Shown piece by piece: positions 7,236-16,854 of a DNA stretch of 22,645 bases. Both the position numbers and the translations under genes were made by a program. Numbering within the stretch: the first letter of the stretch is position 1; every line of letters starts with the position of its first letter. This DNA is from Rhodobacteraceae bacterium UBA3069 (GTDB lineage: Bacteria > Pseudomonadota > Alphaproteobacteria > Rhodobacterales > Rhodobacteraceae), in contig DFBX01000107.1 in NCBI GenBank assembly GCA_002366795.1, positions 28,176-50,820 of the forward strand. Reading direction: 5' to 3'. Under the pieces are notes generated by a model. That model saw only the letters and a list, made by a program, of their open reading frames with translations, had not been told where the DNA came from and searched no databases.

Positions 7236-8684
7236 TCACTGTGTCAGGCGCAGCTGGTTCAGCTGGCGGGCGATGGTGCGGAAGGCCTCGGTGATTTCAA
7301 CACCTTCCACGCGGAAGAAGTGTGCAGGGGACGAGGCGCATTGCTGCATGATGCCGGCGCCGGTGTCGTTCACCTCGAAACCGATGGACCAGATCACGAT
7401 GCCCTTGGCTTTGGCGGCGTCGCAGATATTGTCCAGCAGGTTGTTCGCCGTGGTCGTGTTCATGCTTTTATAGGACCAGTTGGGCCGGTCATAATAGTTG
7501 ACGTAGTGGCTCAGGTACCAGTTGAAGTTGTACTTCGCCCAGTGAACATGGTGGTTGTAGTTGGTCCGGTAATAGTGCGATGCAATGCGGCGGGAGGAAG
7601 AGTTGATACCATCCGTCATCAGGATCACGGTTTTCAGCGTGTCCGGGTCGGTATAGGCTGCGGGGCGGGTGCTGAAGGCACTGTCCACGACACCATCCGA
7701 CACCAGGTCTGATACGACACCCTGCATCGACGGGTCCAGCAGGCCAACGCCCCATTTCATACCCAGATAGATGGCCGTACCGGCGCGGGGCTGAAGGCTG
7801 TTGATCTGGTTTTTCAGGATCGTCGTGTCCTGGCTCAGCGGACGGATGCGTTCATAGTCGTATTGCGGGCAGACCGTGTCACGGACATAGTTGTTGTAAC
7901 CGTCATAGTTCCACTGGAAATGCTGCATCTGATCGTAGGTGGCCGTCGTGTCGAACACGGTTTGGCTAAAGTCAGCGTTCGGAATTTCCAGGCAATGCGA
8001 ATAGTTGTGTTTGTAGTTGTAGTTCATGTGGCGCAGGATGTCGGGGCCTGCGTTGACATGTTCGGAATAGGGCACCAGCGAAACCGAGACCTGACCGCCT
8101 GTTCCGGATCCGATCACCGTGTCCACGAATGTCTTGCCGGCCTGGCGCAGGTTGCCGATTTTCGATCCGGACGCCATCGAGCCGGAAATATCCAGAACCA
8201 TCGAGATTTCGACCTTGTTGATGCGTTCCTCGGCCTCGGATGTGGCTTGAACATCGGGCAGGGGGTAGGCCATGACGATCGGGTCCAGCGGACCCGATGC
8301 CTGAGCGGAAACGGTCCGGTAATTCAACCCGGAATCCACGTTGGCCCCGGTTACGCTGCCTTTGACATCGGCCTTGGCGAAATAATCGGCGACCACCGAT
8401 GCGGGGTCCAGTTCCTGATCCAGGTCGGCCGCGGCCAGCACGGCGCGGTCCAGCGTGTTCTGCATCCGCACCCGTTCGCGTTCATGGCGCATGAAATCGA
8501 TGCCAAGCCCGCCGACGACCATGATGGATACAAGGATGCCGAGCGACAGGATGAACCCGACGGCACCTTCCTCGTCCCGGCGGAAGGATTTCAGATGCGC
8601 AGCAAGTCCGGTTGTCAGATCAAGTGTCCGGTCTGCGCGGACCGCAGCACTGTTCGCTTTTTCATTTTCCCACGCGTTTCGCAT
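7236..8684 (-). CDS. tadG: TadG-like pilus assembly protein with vWA domain
   Basis: A 482-residue product. Residues about 35-85 match the TadE/G N-terminal region (DEEGAVGFILSLGILVSIMV, then a single membrane helix and LDRAVLAAADL). A von Willebrand A domain follows with the metal-binding motif DISGS (residues 165-169) and later VILMTDG. Residues roughly 235-300 and 380-425 hold unusual Tyr/Asn/His/Trp-rich inserts. TadG proteins are membrane-anchored parts of the Flp pilus system and are thought to act outside the inner membrane. ATG 8684 is preceded by AGAGGTG; a GTG at 8708 lacks support. First gene of the operon with two TadE-like genes. Confidence 0.88.
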   Translation of the reverse strand: MRNAWENEKANSAAVRADRTLDLTTGLAAHLKSFRRDEEGAVGFILSLGILVSIMVVGGLGIDFMRHERERVRMQNTLDRAVLAAADLDQELDPASVVADYFAKADVKGSVTGANVDSGLNYRTVSAQASGPLDPIVMAYPLPDVQATSEAEERINKVEISMVLDISGSMASGSKIGNLRQAGKTFVDTVIGSGTGGQVSVSLVPYSEHVNAGPDILRHMNYNYKHNYSHCLEIPNADFSQTVFDTTATYDQMQHFQWNYDGYNNYVRDTVCPQYDYERIRPLSQDTTILKNQINSLQPRAGTAIYLGMKWGVGLLDPSMQGVVSDLVSDGVVDSAFSTRPAAYTDPDTLKTVILMTDGINSSSRRIASHYYRTNYNHHVHWAKYNFNWYLSHYVNYYDRPNWSYKSMNTTTANNLLDNICDAAKAKGIVIWSIGFEVNDTGAGIMQQCASSPAHFFRVEGVEITEAFRTIARQLNQLRLTQ

Positions 8685-9012
8685 ATCGCTCACCTCTCTC
8701 CGGTCCACTCGACCGTCTACCTGCTACGGAATGCAGGTATTGCAGAGGACTTAATGCTCCGGAAAAATGGCGTAATTTGGGCGGCTTAAGGACGAATTAA
8801 GACCTTTGTGGAGCCAATTGGCGACAATTGTTCCGGGCATGGGGGATTGCTATCGCCACGCGCAACAATCATGGCAAAAGGCGCTTGGTCACGCCGGCGT
8901 TTCAAGGTTTGTTCCAATGAATGTGTGAAAAGTTTTAATTCCATCCTAACTCCTTAGTGCCTAATTGTGGCAGCAACAGGAGGGGGCACCTGCCGCCCAG
9001 GGAGGATTTGCG
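8685..9012. other. divergent promoter region between tadG-like and glutamate dehydrogenase genes
   Basis: A 328-bp gene-free, comparatively A+T-rich divergent intergenic region. It contains the CtrA-type site at 8786-8800 and two CAATTG palindromes in CCAATTGGCGACAATTG. A weak candidate promoter for the dehydrogenase is TTGTTC (8909-8914) with TTTTAA (8933-8938) at 18 bp spacing. No small ORF here looks convincing. Confidence 0.6.
8786..8800. promoter_or_regulatory. CtrA-type binding site
   Basis: TTAAGGACGAATTAA is a perfect match to the alphaproteobacterial CtrA full site TTAA-N7-TTAA. It lies about 100 bp upstream of the TadG-like start codon and 213 bp upstream of glutamate dehydrogenase. 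CtrA control of pilus genes is known in Caulobacter and motility or attachment control is known in Rhodobacterales; control here is inferred. Confidence 0.55.
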
Positions 9013-10452
9013 ATGGCCGATGGTTTGATGATGCCGGAACCGACGTTCCGCGAAAGTGTGGATCTGATGTTCAACCGCGCGGTGGCGCTGATGGATTTGC
9101 CGCCGGGGCTGGAAGAAAAGATCAGGGTCTGCAACGCGACCTACACCGTGCGTTTCGGCGTGCGTCTGCGCGGCCAGATCCAGACGTTCACCGGCTACCG
9201 CTCGGTCCATTCCGAACATATGGAACCGGTGAAGGGCGGAATCCGTTTCGCCACATCCGTCTGCCAGGACGAGGTCGAGGCGCTGGCGGCGCTGATGACC
9301 TATAAATGCGCGCTGGTCGAGGCGCCGTTCGGCGGATCCAAGGGCGGGCTGTGTATCGACCCGCGCCAGTGGGACGAACACGAGATGGAGCTGATCACCC
9401 GCCGTTTCGCCTATGAGCTGATCAAGCGCGATCTGATCCATCCTTCGCAAAACGTGCCCGCCCCCGACATGGGCACAAGCGAACGTGAAATGGCCTGGAT
9501 CGCCGATCAATACGGGCGGATGAACACAACCGATATCAATGCCAAGGCCTGCGTGACCGGCAAACCGCTGAATGCAGGCGGCATTGCCGGCCGGGTCGAG
9601 GCGACGGGCAGGGGGGTGCAATACGCCCTGCGCGAATTCTTCCGCCACCCCGAGGACAAGGCAGCCGCCGGGATGGAGGGCGATCTGGATGGCAAGACCG
9701 TGATCGTTCAGGGGCTTGGCAATGTGGGCTATCACGCCGCCAAGTTTATTAGCCAGGAAGACGGGGCAAAGATCGTCGCCGTGATCGAACGCGATGGCGC
9801 CCTGTGCAACCCCGAGGGGCTGGATATCGAGGCGGTGCGCGACTGGATCGCCCGGCACGACGGGGTGTCGGGCTATCCCGATGCCGCCTTTTGCGCGGAT
9901 GGGGCCGAGATACTGGAAGAGGAATGCGACATCCTGATCCCCGCAGCGCTGGAAGGGGTGATCAACGCGGGCAATGCAGGGATGATCAAGGCCAAGCTGA
10001 TCATCGAGGCGGCGAACGGGCCGATCACGGCCTCGGCGGACGAGGTGCTGCGTCGGCGGGGCGTGGTCATCATCCCGGATGCCTATGCCAATGCGGGCGG
10101 CGTCACGGTCAGCTATTTCGAATGGGTCAAGAACCTGAGCCATATCCGGTTCGGCCGGATGCAGCGCCGCCAGGAAGAGGCGCGCCACCAGCTGGTCGTG
10201 GACGAGTTGGAGCGGCTGGACCGCTATCTTGGCGACGCCTGGACGCTACGCCCCGAATTCAAGGATAAATACCTGAAAGGCGCGGACGAGCTGGAACTGG
10301 TGCGCTCGGGCCTGGATGACACGATGCGGACGGCCTACCAGTCGATGCGCGAAGTCTGGCATTCGCGCGATGATGTGCAGGACCTGCGCACCGCGACCTT
10401 CATCGTAGCGATCGAGCGTGTCGCGGCCAGCTATCGCGCCAAGGGGTTATAG
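9013..10452 (+). CDS. gdhA: glutamate dehydrogenase (Glu/Leu/Phe/Val dehydrogenase family)
   Basis: Interconverts glutamate and 2-oxoglutarate plus ammonia with NAD(P). The 479-residue protein has the N-terminal dimerisation and substrate domain with VKGGIRFA (73-80), the substrate lysine region TYKCALVEAPFGGSKGGL (catalytic Lys110), and PAPDMGT (149-155, catalytic Asp152). A Rossmann domain follows with VIVQGLGNVG (about 230-239) and ILIPAALEGVIN. Late AYANAGGVTVSYFEWVKN is typical of the family. Length and order fit catabolic NAD-type enzymes; coenzyme is not proven. ATG 9013 has GGAGG 7 nt upstream. The long frame on the opposite strand is a shadow of this gene. Confidence 0.95.
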   Translation: MADGLMMPEPTFRESVDLMFNRAVALMDLPPGLEEKIRVCNATYTVRFGVRLRGQIQTFTGYRSVHSEHMEPVKGGIRFATSVCQDEVEALAALMTYKCALVEAPFGGSKGGLCIDPRQWDEHEMELITRRFAYELIKRDLIHPSQNVPAPDMGTSEREMAWIADQYGRMNTTDINAKACVTGKPLNAGGIAGRVEATGRGVQYALREFFRHPEDKAAAGMEGDLDGKTVIVQGLGNVGYHAAKFISQEDGAKIVAVIERDGALCNPEGLDIEAVRDWIARHDGVSGYPDAAFCADGAEILEEECDILIPAALEGVINAGNAGMIKAKLIIEAANGPITASADEVLRRRGVVIIPDAYANAGGVTVSYFEWVKNLSHIRFGRMQRRQEEARHQLVVDELERLDRYLGDAWTLRPEFKDKYLKGADELELVRSGLDDTMRTAYQSMREVWHSRDDVQDLRTATFIVAIERVAASYRAKGL

Positions 10453-10889
10453 GCCGGGCAGAATGGGCGGGACGGGGAAAGAGAACGCCCCCCTCGGGCT
10501 GCTCCCACCCTTTCGGGTCGCAGCGCAGGCGGCACCGCTGGTGCAGCCCACCCCGCAGCACTCGGGGGGCATTGGGACCAGTATCACGCAGGCGATTTGC
10601 GCGCTGGTGCCGAGCGAAGCGAGGCTGGGCCCAACCCTGAATGCCGACCGCTAGGTCGGGCATGAAGGGGCGGGAGCGCTGGTTTGCGAGCGATGCAGGC
10701 TTGCTAATCCAAGTGTTTCGCGGGTCTCTGTTAGGGTTCGGGGGGGCGGCGGCTAAATGGTTGCGACAATGATGGCCCGCACGGGATGGCTGGCTTAATC
10801 CCGGCGCGGCACTGCGCAGATACTCATTGCGGTGCGGTTGTCGCCGTGATGCCCTTCCTTCCGGCTCGCCACGGCTCTATATACGGGAC
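10453..10889. other. gene-free intergenic region with inverted repeats
   Basis: A 437-bp stretch with no convincing gene. It holds GCACC-GCT-GGTGC near 10530 and an imperfect hairpin ATGCCGACC..GGTCGGGCAT (about 10639-10662). Between them is GAGCGAAGCGAGGCTGGGCC, which has the look of a dispersed intergenic repeat, though I cannot test copy number. The dnaG start lies at the end, with TATATA about 10 nt upstream and only a weak ribosome site. Confidence 0.45.
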
Positions 10890-13160
10890 ATGAGTCTGCC
10901 ACCCAATTTTCTTGACGAATTGCGCAACCGCGTCAGCCTAAGCCAGGTTGTCGGGCGCAAAGTCCTGTGGGATCAACGAAAATCCAACCAAGGCAAGGGC
11001 GATATGTGGGCGCCTTGCCCGTTCCATCAGGAAAAGAGCGCCTCTTTCCACGTCGATGATCGCAAGGGGTTCTATTATTGTTTCGGCTGCCATGCGAAGG
11101 GGGACGCGATCTCTTTCGTGCGCGAGACGGAGAACGTGGATTTCATGGAGGCGGTGCGCATCCTTGCCGCGGAGGCGGGAATGCAGATGCCAGCCCGCGA
11201 CGCGGCAGCCGCGAAAAAGGCCGAGAAACGCGATGCCTTGTCGGACATCACCGAAGCGGCGGTGAAATTCTACCGGATGCAGCTTGGCAGCGCCGCGGCG
11301 CATGCGGCACGGGCCTACCTGGACAAGCGCGGCATGGCCCCTGAAACCCGCGAGCGGTTCGAGATAGGTTATGCGCCGGAGGGCAATGCCCTGCTGGCAC
11401 ATCTGGCGCAAAAGGGTATCGCGGCGGAAAAGGTGATCGAAGCGGGGCTGGCCGCCAAGCCAGATGATGGCCGCGCGCCCTATGACCGGTTCCGGGGGCG
11501 CATTATGTTCCCGATCCGCGATCCGCGCGGGCGCTGCATCAGTTTCGGCGGCCGGGCGATGGACCCCAACGCGCGGGCGAAATATCTGAACGGGCCGGAA
11601 AGCCCGCTGTTCGACAAGGGCCGCTCCTTGTTCAACCAGGGCCACGCGCGCGAGGCGGCGGGCAAGGGCCAGCCCCTGATCGTGGCCGAGGGATACATGG
11701 ATGTGATCGCGCTGAGCGAGGCAGGGTTCCAGGCCGTGGTCGCCCCGCTGGGCACCGCTGTCACCGAAACTCAGCTACAGATGTTGTGGCGCATCGCGCC
11801 AGAGCCGATCATCGCGCTGGATGGTGACAAGGCAGGTATTCGCGCCGCGCTCAGGGTGATCGACCTTGCCCTGCCTTTGCTGGAGGCCGGGCAGGCGCTG
11901 CGTTTCGCCATTCTACCCGAGGGGCTGGACCCTGACGACCTGATCAAGGCCAAGGGCGCGCAGGCCATGCAAGAGGTGCTGGACGGTGCCGTGCCCATGG
12001 TCAAACTGTTGTGGCAGCGCGAGACAGAGGGCAAGGTGTTCGACAGCCCCGAGCGCCGCGCCGCGTTGGACAAGGCGCTGCGGGCCAAGATCAAGGCGAT
12101 CCGCGATCTGTCGATCCGGCGGCACTATGGCGACGCGGTGCAGGCATTGCGCGAGGAATTGTTCGGCACGCGGCGGCAGGCGGATGCGCGCGGCGGCTAT
12201 CAGGGCGGTTTCCAGCAGCGCGGCGAATGGCGGGGGCAGGGCGGCGGCACATGGAAGCCGCGCGGCAAGGGCAAATGGCCGCCCGCGCCGGTGCCCGCAC
12301 CGACCACCAAGGCGTCGGTCTTGGCGGCAGGGGCTGGTCCGCATACGACCGAACGGCTGCGCGAGGCGGTGATTCTGGCCACGCTGATCTGCACGCCGGA
12401 GCTGATCGAGGAGTTCGAGGCGCAGTTGGAGCGGATGGATTGCCCCGATGCGGCCATGTCGGCGATCCGCGACGGGTTGCTGCGCATTGATCTGGCCGCG
12501 CTGCAGGGTGCCCCCCCCGAGGCCGCGCCAGTGCCATCCGACCTGCCTGACATGGTGGATATGTCCGACATGCCGGATATGCCCGAGATCCCCGATTACG
12601 ACGAAAGCTATTTCGAGGGAGATTTCGTGCGTGAAGGCTATGAGGGGATAGAGGACCAGACCGAGATTCCCGATTATGACCTGCCCGACGATATTACGTA
12701 TGACGCGCCGGCCGTGGCGGAAAAATCTGCGCCCGCGTCTGGTTCGGTTCTGCCGCCGCTCTATCATGGATTGATGCGTCAGATCGGTGCGGGGCCTCTT
12801 GAAACGCTGTTCGCGCTGCCTACTGTTAGGCTGTTGCCAGTCGTTCGGCGCGGCGAGGAAGCGGATATTGTTCGAATGAGCTTATCTGACGAGTTTGCGA
12901 AGTTGCAGGCAGGGCGCGGATTGGAAGCAGAGGTTGCCGAGGCTGAGCAAGAAATGTTTGGGATGGCCGACGAGGCGTTGACTTGGAGACTTCACCAAGC
13001 AACGGAAGCATTTCATCGTGCAAGTCGTAGTGAGCACGAGGATAGTGCTGAATACGACACTGGTTCGAACGGCGCACCGATCAATCGAGATGAACGGAAC
13101 GCATTAGATGAATTTATACGGCGAATCGGTATGTCGGACGGGGGCACGAAAGGGGGCTGA
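10890..13160 (+). CDS. dnaG: DNA primase
   Basis: Synthesises RNA primers at the replication fork together with DnaB helicase. The 756-residue product has a CHC2 zinc-binding domain (Cys43, His46, Cys64, Cys67). The RNA-polymerase core has a Toprim fold with EGYMD (267-271) and DGDKAG (311-316). A Gly/Arg/Gln-rich linker spans about 427-475. Then comes a C-terminal helicase-interaction region interrupted by an acidic segment (about 554-610) with two EIPDYD repeats and a run of M-P/S/V-D-M. Most DnaG proteins are 580-660 residues, so this is long. From about 12820 codon use shifts to A+T-richer codons up to the stop. ATG 10890 begins MSLPPNF, the normal family start. rpoD follows downstream. 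Confidence 0.95.
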   Translation: MSLPPNFLDELRNRVSLSQVVGRKVLWDQRKSNQGKGDMWAPCPFHQEKSASFHVDDRKGFYYCFGCHAKGDAISFVRETENVDFMEAVRILAAEAGMQMPARDAAAAKKAEKRDALSDITEAAVKFYRMQLGSAAAHAARAYLDKRGMAPETRERFEIGYAPEGNALLAHLAQKGIAAEKVIEAGLAAKPDDGRAPYDRFRGRIMFPIRDPRGRCISFGGRAMDPNARAKYLNGPESPLFDKGRSLFNQGHAREAAGKGQPLIVAEGYMDVIALSEAGFQAVVAPLGTAVTETQLQMLWRIAPEPIIALDGDKAGIRAALRVIDLALPLLEAGQALRFAILPEGLDPDDLIKAKGAQAMQEVLDGAVPMVKLLWQRETEGKVFDSPERRAALDKALRAKIKAIRDLSIRRHYGDAVQALREELFGTRRQADARGGYQGGFQQRGEWRGQGGGTWKPRGKGKWPPAPVPAPTTKASVLAAGAGPHTTERLREAVILATLICTPELIEEFEAQLERMDCPDAAMSAIRDGLLRIDLAALQGAPPEAAPVPSDLPDMVDMSDMPDMPEIPDYDESYFEGDFVREGYEGIEDQTEIPDYDLPDDITYDAPAVAEKSAPASGSVLPPLYHGLMRQIGAGPLETLFALPTVRLLPVVRRGEEADIVRMSLSDEFAKLQAGRGLEAEVAEAEQEMFGMADEALTWRLHQATEAFHRASRSEHEDSAEYDTGSNGAPINRDERNALDEFIRRIGMSDGGTKGG

Positions 13161-13469
13161 TGACCGGCAGAACGCTGGACTGGGCCTTGAACATGCGTTG
13201 TTTTAGTGACGTAATCGTAAAGAAAAACGCGTATGCGGGTTTCGGAATCAGCGAATCACGTTATTGATTCGGGATCAAACGAATCACCCGCGCCGCCGGG
13301 GCGTGCCGGATGCGGCGCGACGAGGCGGAAGCGGGATGTGCTTGAACCGCGGCACGGGCCGCGACGGGCGCACGGGGACAGAACCGGAATAGTGCAAGGC
13401 AGGCCCAGCGCCGGCCTTCGCAAGTTGAATTGCCACCCCGCAAGGGGCAGCGCCGAGCAGGAGAGCTTC
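13161..13469 (+). other. dnaG-rpoD intergenic region (rpoD leader)
   Basis: A 309-bp gap without a convincing gene. The rpoD frame is open back to 13233 but that part is not sigma-factor-like and lacks a ribosome site. Its first half is A+T-rich and contains the GANTC cluster at 13245-13285. I could not pick out a clear -35/-10 pair. Confidence 0.5.
13245..13285. promoter_or_regulatory. cluster of four GANTC (CcrM-type) sites with inverted repeat
   Basis: GANTC occurs at 13245-13249, 13253-13257, 13266-13270 and 13281-13285. The middle two form a perfect inverted repeat CGAATCA-N6-TGATTCG (13252-13271). GANTC is the target of the cell-cycle methyltransferase CcrM in alphaproteobacteria, and clusters in promoters can make transcription methylation-dependent. 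Whether this affects rpoD is inference. Confidence 0.5.
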
Positions 13470-15461
<1,992 letters not shown>

Positions 15462-15481
15462 CCGCGATCAAGATCAATCAG

Positions 15482-15510
15482 ACGGGCTCGCATTCGCGGG
15501 CCCGTTTGCG
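15482..15510 (+). terminator. Rho-independent terminator of rpoD
   Basis: ACGGGCTCGC and GCGGGCCCGT form a 10-bp stem with one G-U pair and loop ATTC, followed by TTGCGTTTG. It begins 21 bp after the rpoD stop. The T tract is interrupted, so efficiency is uncertain. Confidence 0.75.
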
Positions 15511-15619
15511 TTTGCGGCGGGGTCAGTGGGGGGGGCGGGGCCTGCCTCCCGCAACCGTGACTGGCATATGCCATGCGCGCGGCCTATCTATAAAAGGTAT
15601 TCTTTCGGAGGGCATCCCC

Positions 15620-16012
15620 ATGAACCGCTTTCTACCCGCAATCGCCAGTTTGTACCTGGCCGCACCCGCGCAGGCCTTTATCGCGGAAAACCAGGTCGAG
15701 GTACAGCCCGCGGGGGCGGGTGCCTTCGCCGTGATCGACACCAAGGGTATCGGCCCGATGGAGGCCTGGTGCGCGGCGGCCTCTTACGCGCAGACCGTGT
15801 TGGGGGCGGCGGCGGCGGACCGGATCTACCTGATGGACGGGCGCGACAAGGGCTCGCGTCAGCCGATGGTCTTTACCATGACCCCGTCGCCCGACCTGAA
15901 AGCCGCAGGCAAGGGCAAGCAAACCCTTTCGGTTTCGGTTACGCGCGATGGTTATAATCTGACGGTGTCGCATGCGATCCAGTTTTGCACCAACCCATGG
16001 TTCGACAACTGA
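15620..16012 (+). CDS. small exported protein, function unknown
   Basis: A 130-residue product with a signal peptide (MNRFLPAIASLYLAAPAQA, cleavage likely after AQA at residue 19) and no further membrane helix, so probably periplasmic. The mature domain has conserved-looking features: VIDTKGIGPMEAWCAAASYAQ and HAIQFCTNPWF, with two cysteines that could form a disulfide. ATG 15620 has GGAGG about 8 nt upstream; an in-frame upstream extension overlaps the rpoD terminator and is not credible. I recognise it only as the type of short uncharacterised secreted protein found in Rhodobacterales. Confidence 0.8.
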   Translation: MNRFLPAIASLYLAAPAQAFIAENQVEVQPAGAGAFAVIDTKGIGPMEAWCAAASYAQTVLGAAAADRIYLMDGRDKGSRQPMVFTMTPSPDLKAAGKGKQTLSVSVTRDGYNLTVSHAIQFCTNPWFDN

Positions 16013-16121
16013 GGCGCGACTGAATTTTCTTCCGTTTTGACCTTTGGTCATGCGGGACGGCAGGAATTTGGAAACTTTTTCGCTCCAGCTTGGTTGGTAA
16101 GCAGAACGAAGGAGAAACCCG

Positions 16122-16289
16122 ATGCGCCTGACCATGATCTTTGCCGCCCTTGTTGCCGCCACTTCGGCGCTGATGGCCATGACGGTCGGTGCGTTGGCGC
16201 TTCAAGCACCTGCCGTAACGCAAGGTATCATTGAAATTGTCGTTTCCCCGCAAACATGTAATCGGCGGAGCAGTACTCGTCCACGGTAG
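16122..16289 (+). pseudogene. small secreted-protein gene interrupted by IS21-family relic
   Basis: ATG 16122 has GGAG about 8 nt upstream and encodes a signal-peptide-like start (MRLTMIFAALVAATSALMAM, then TVGALALQAPA). After about 45 codons the frame enters the IS end at 16257 (TGTAATCGG) and stops at 16289. The last 10 or so residues therefore come from the IS. The original 3' part is not seen downstream. The function is unknown. Confidence 0.6.
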
Positions 16290-16358
16290 CGGCGTCGTTG
16301 TGGTGTCGCGGGCGGCGTAGAAGTCGTCCACTTTAGCCCTTTCATTTGATGGGAGGGC

Positions 16359-16740
16359 GTGAAGATATCTACCGTGGAATTGTATTTGAAGGTGCGTCGT
16401 GCCCATTTTCATGATGGTCTAAGCGGGCGGCAGATTGCTCGGGATTTCGGGATCAGTCGTGACAGCGTTCGTAAGATGTTGTCGTATTCTGAGCCACCAG
16501 GTTATCGGCGGACGGCTGAGATCAAGCGTCCAAAGTTGGATGCATATACGGATCAGATTGATCATTGGTTGACTGAGGACAAAGGACGTCCGCGCAAGCA
16601 GCGACACACGGGCAAGCGTATTTTTGAGCGGCTTCGCCCCTCTCATCGAAACTTCGTTTCGACTGCCGGGCAATGGATGAATGCGGGTTCGACGGCGGTT
16701 ACGCCATCGTCAAAGACTACGTGCGCAGCAAGAAGCGCGG
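16359..16740 (+). pseudogene. istA: truncated, interrupted IS21-family transposase istA
   Basis: A GTG at 16359 with GGGAGGG just before it opens a frame that reads MKISTVELYLKVRRAHFHDG, the helix-turn-helix GRQIARDFGISRDSVRKML, PGYRR and then KQRHTGKRIFERLR. This is the IS21-type IstA N-terminus. At 16638 the family sequence is broken by 38 extra bases carrying a perfect hairpin. It resumes in another frame at 16676 with DECGFDGGYAIVKDYVRSKKR and ends at about 16738. It lacks the catalytic core, so it is dead. Confidence 0.8.
16646..16662. repeat. perfect small inverted repeat inside a 38-bp insert in istA
   Basis: TCGAAAC-TTC-GTTTCGA is a 7+3+7 perfect palindrome. It lies within bases 16638-16675, which have no counterpart in the IstA family reading (RIFERLR is expected to run directly into DE.GFDGGY). 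Confidence 0.6.
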
Positions 16741-16851
16741 TTCACCGACAATGGCGCATTCGTCGTGGTCGAGGCGACAGCGCGCGGCGTCGAGATCGCC
16801 CGTGGCCGCGCCACGCATCCCGGCATCCAGCGCCCCAGCCCGAGGGCCTGA
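16741..16851 (+). pseudogene. 3' fragment of an unidentified phage gene
   Basis: Directly after the IS21 remnant a frame with no start of its own reads FTDNGAFVVVEATARGVEIA and on to a TGA at 16849-16851, 3 bp before the DUF3486 ATG. The tight spacing and the composition suggest the C-terminal end of a phage gene cut by the IS or by a deletion. I cannot assign the family. Confidence 0.35.
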
Positions 16852-16854
16852 GCC

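Larger units (their letters stand above)
16257..16740 (+). mobile_element. IS21-family insertion sequence, left-end remnant
   Basis: The left end begins TGTAATCGG, within a terminal stretch typical of IS21-family elements that start with TGTA. About 100 bp inside, the istA transposase gene opens. Only its first 120 or so codons remain; the catalytic DDE part, istB and the right end are missing. The recognisable sequence stops after VRSKKR at about 16738, where phage-derived sequence begins. No target-site duplication can be scored because the right end is lost. Confidence 0.75.

Noticed and set aside
8935..10188. A 417-codon open frame on the minus strand across glutamate dehydrogenase
   Set aside because: Coding shadow of the dehydrogenase; no family motifs and no ribosome site.
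13233..13469. N-terminal extension of rpoD upstream of ATG 13470
   Set aside because: The extension is Arg/Gly/Pro-rich and unlike sigma factors, spans the GANTC cluster, and ATG 13470 has a good AGGAG.
16741..16851. Assignment of the fragment after the IS21 relic to a specific Mu gene such as gp25 or gp26
   Set aside because: Only about 36 residues remain and they lack the zinc-finger or coiled-coil pattern expected for those genes.
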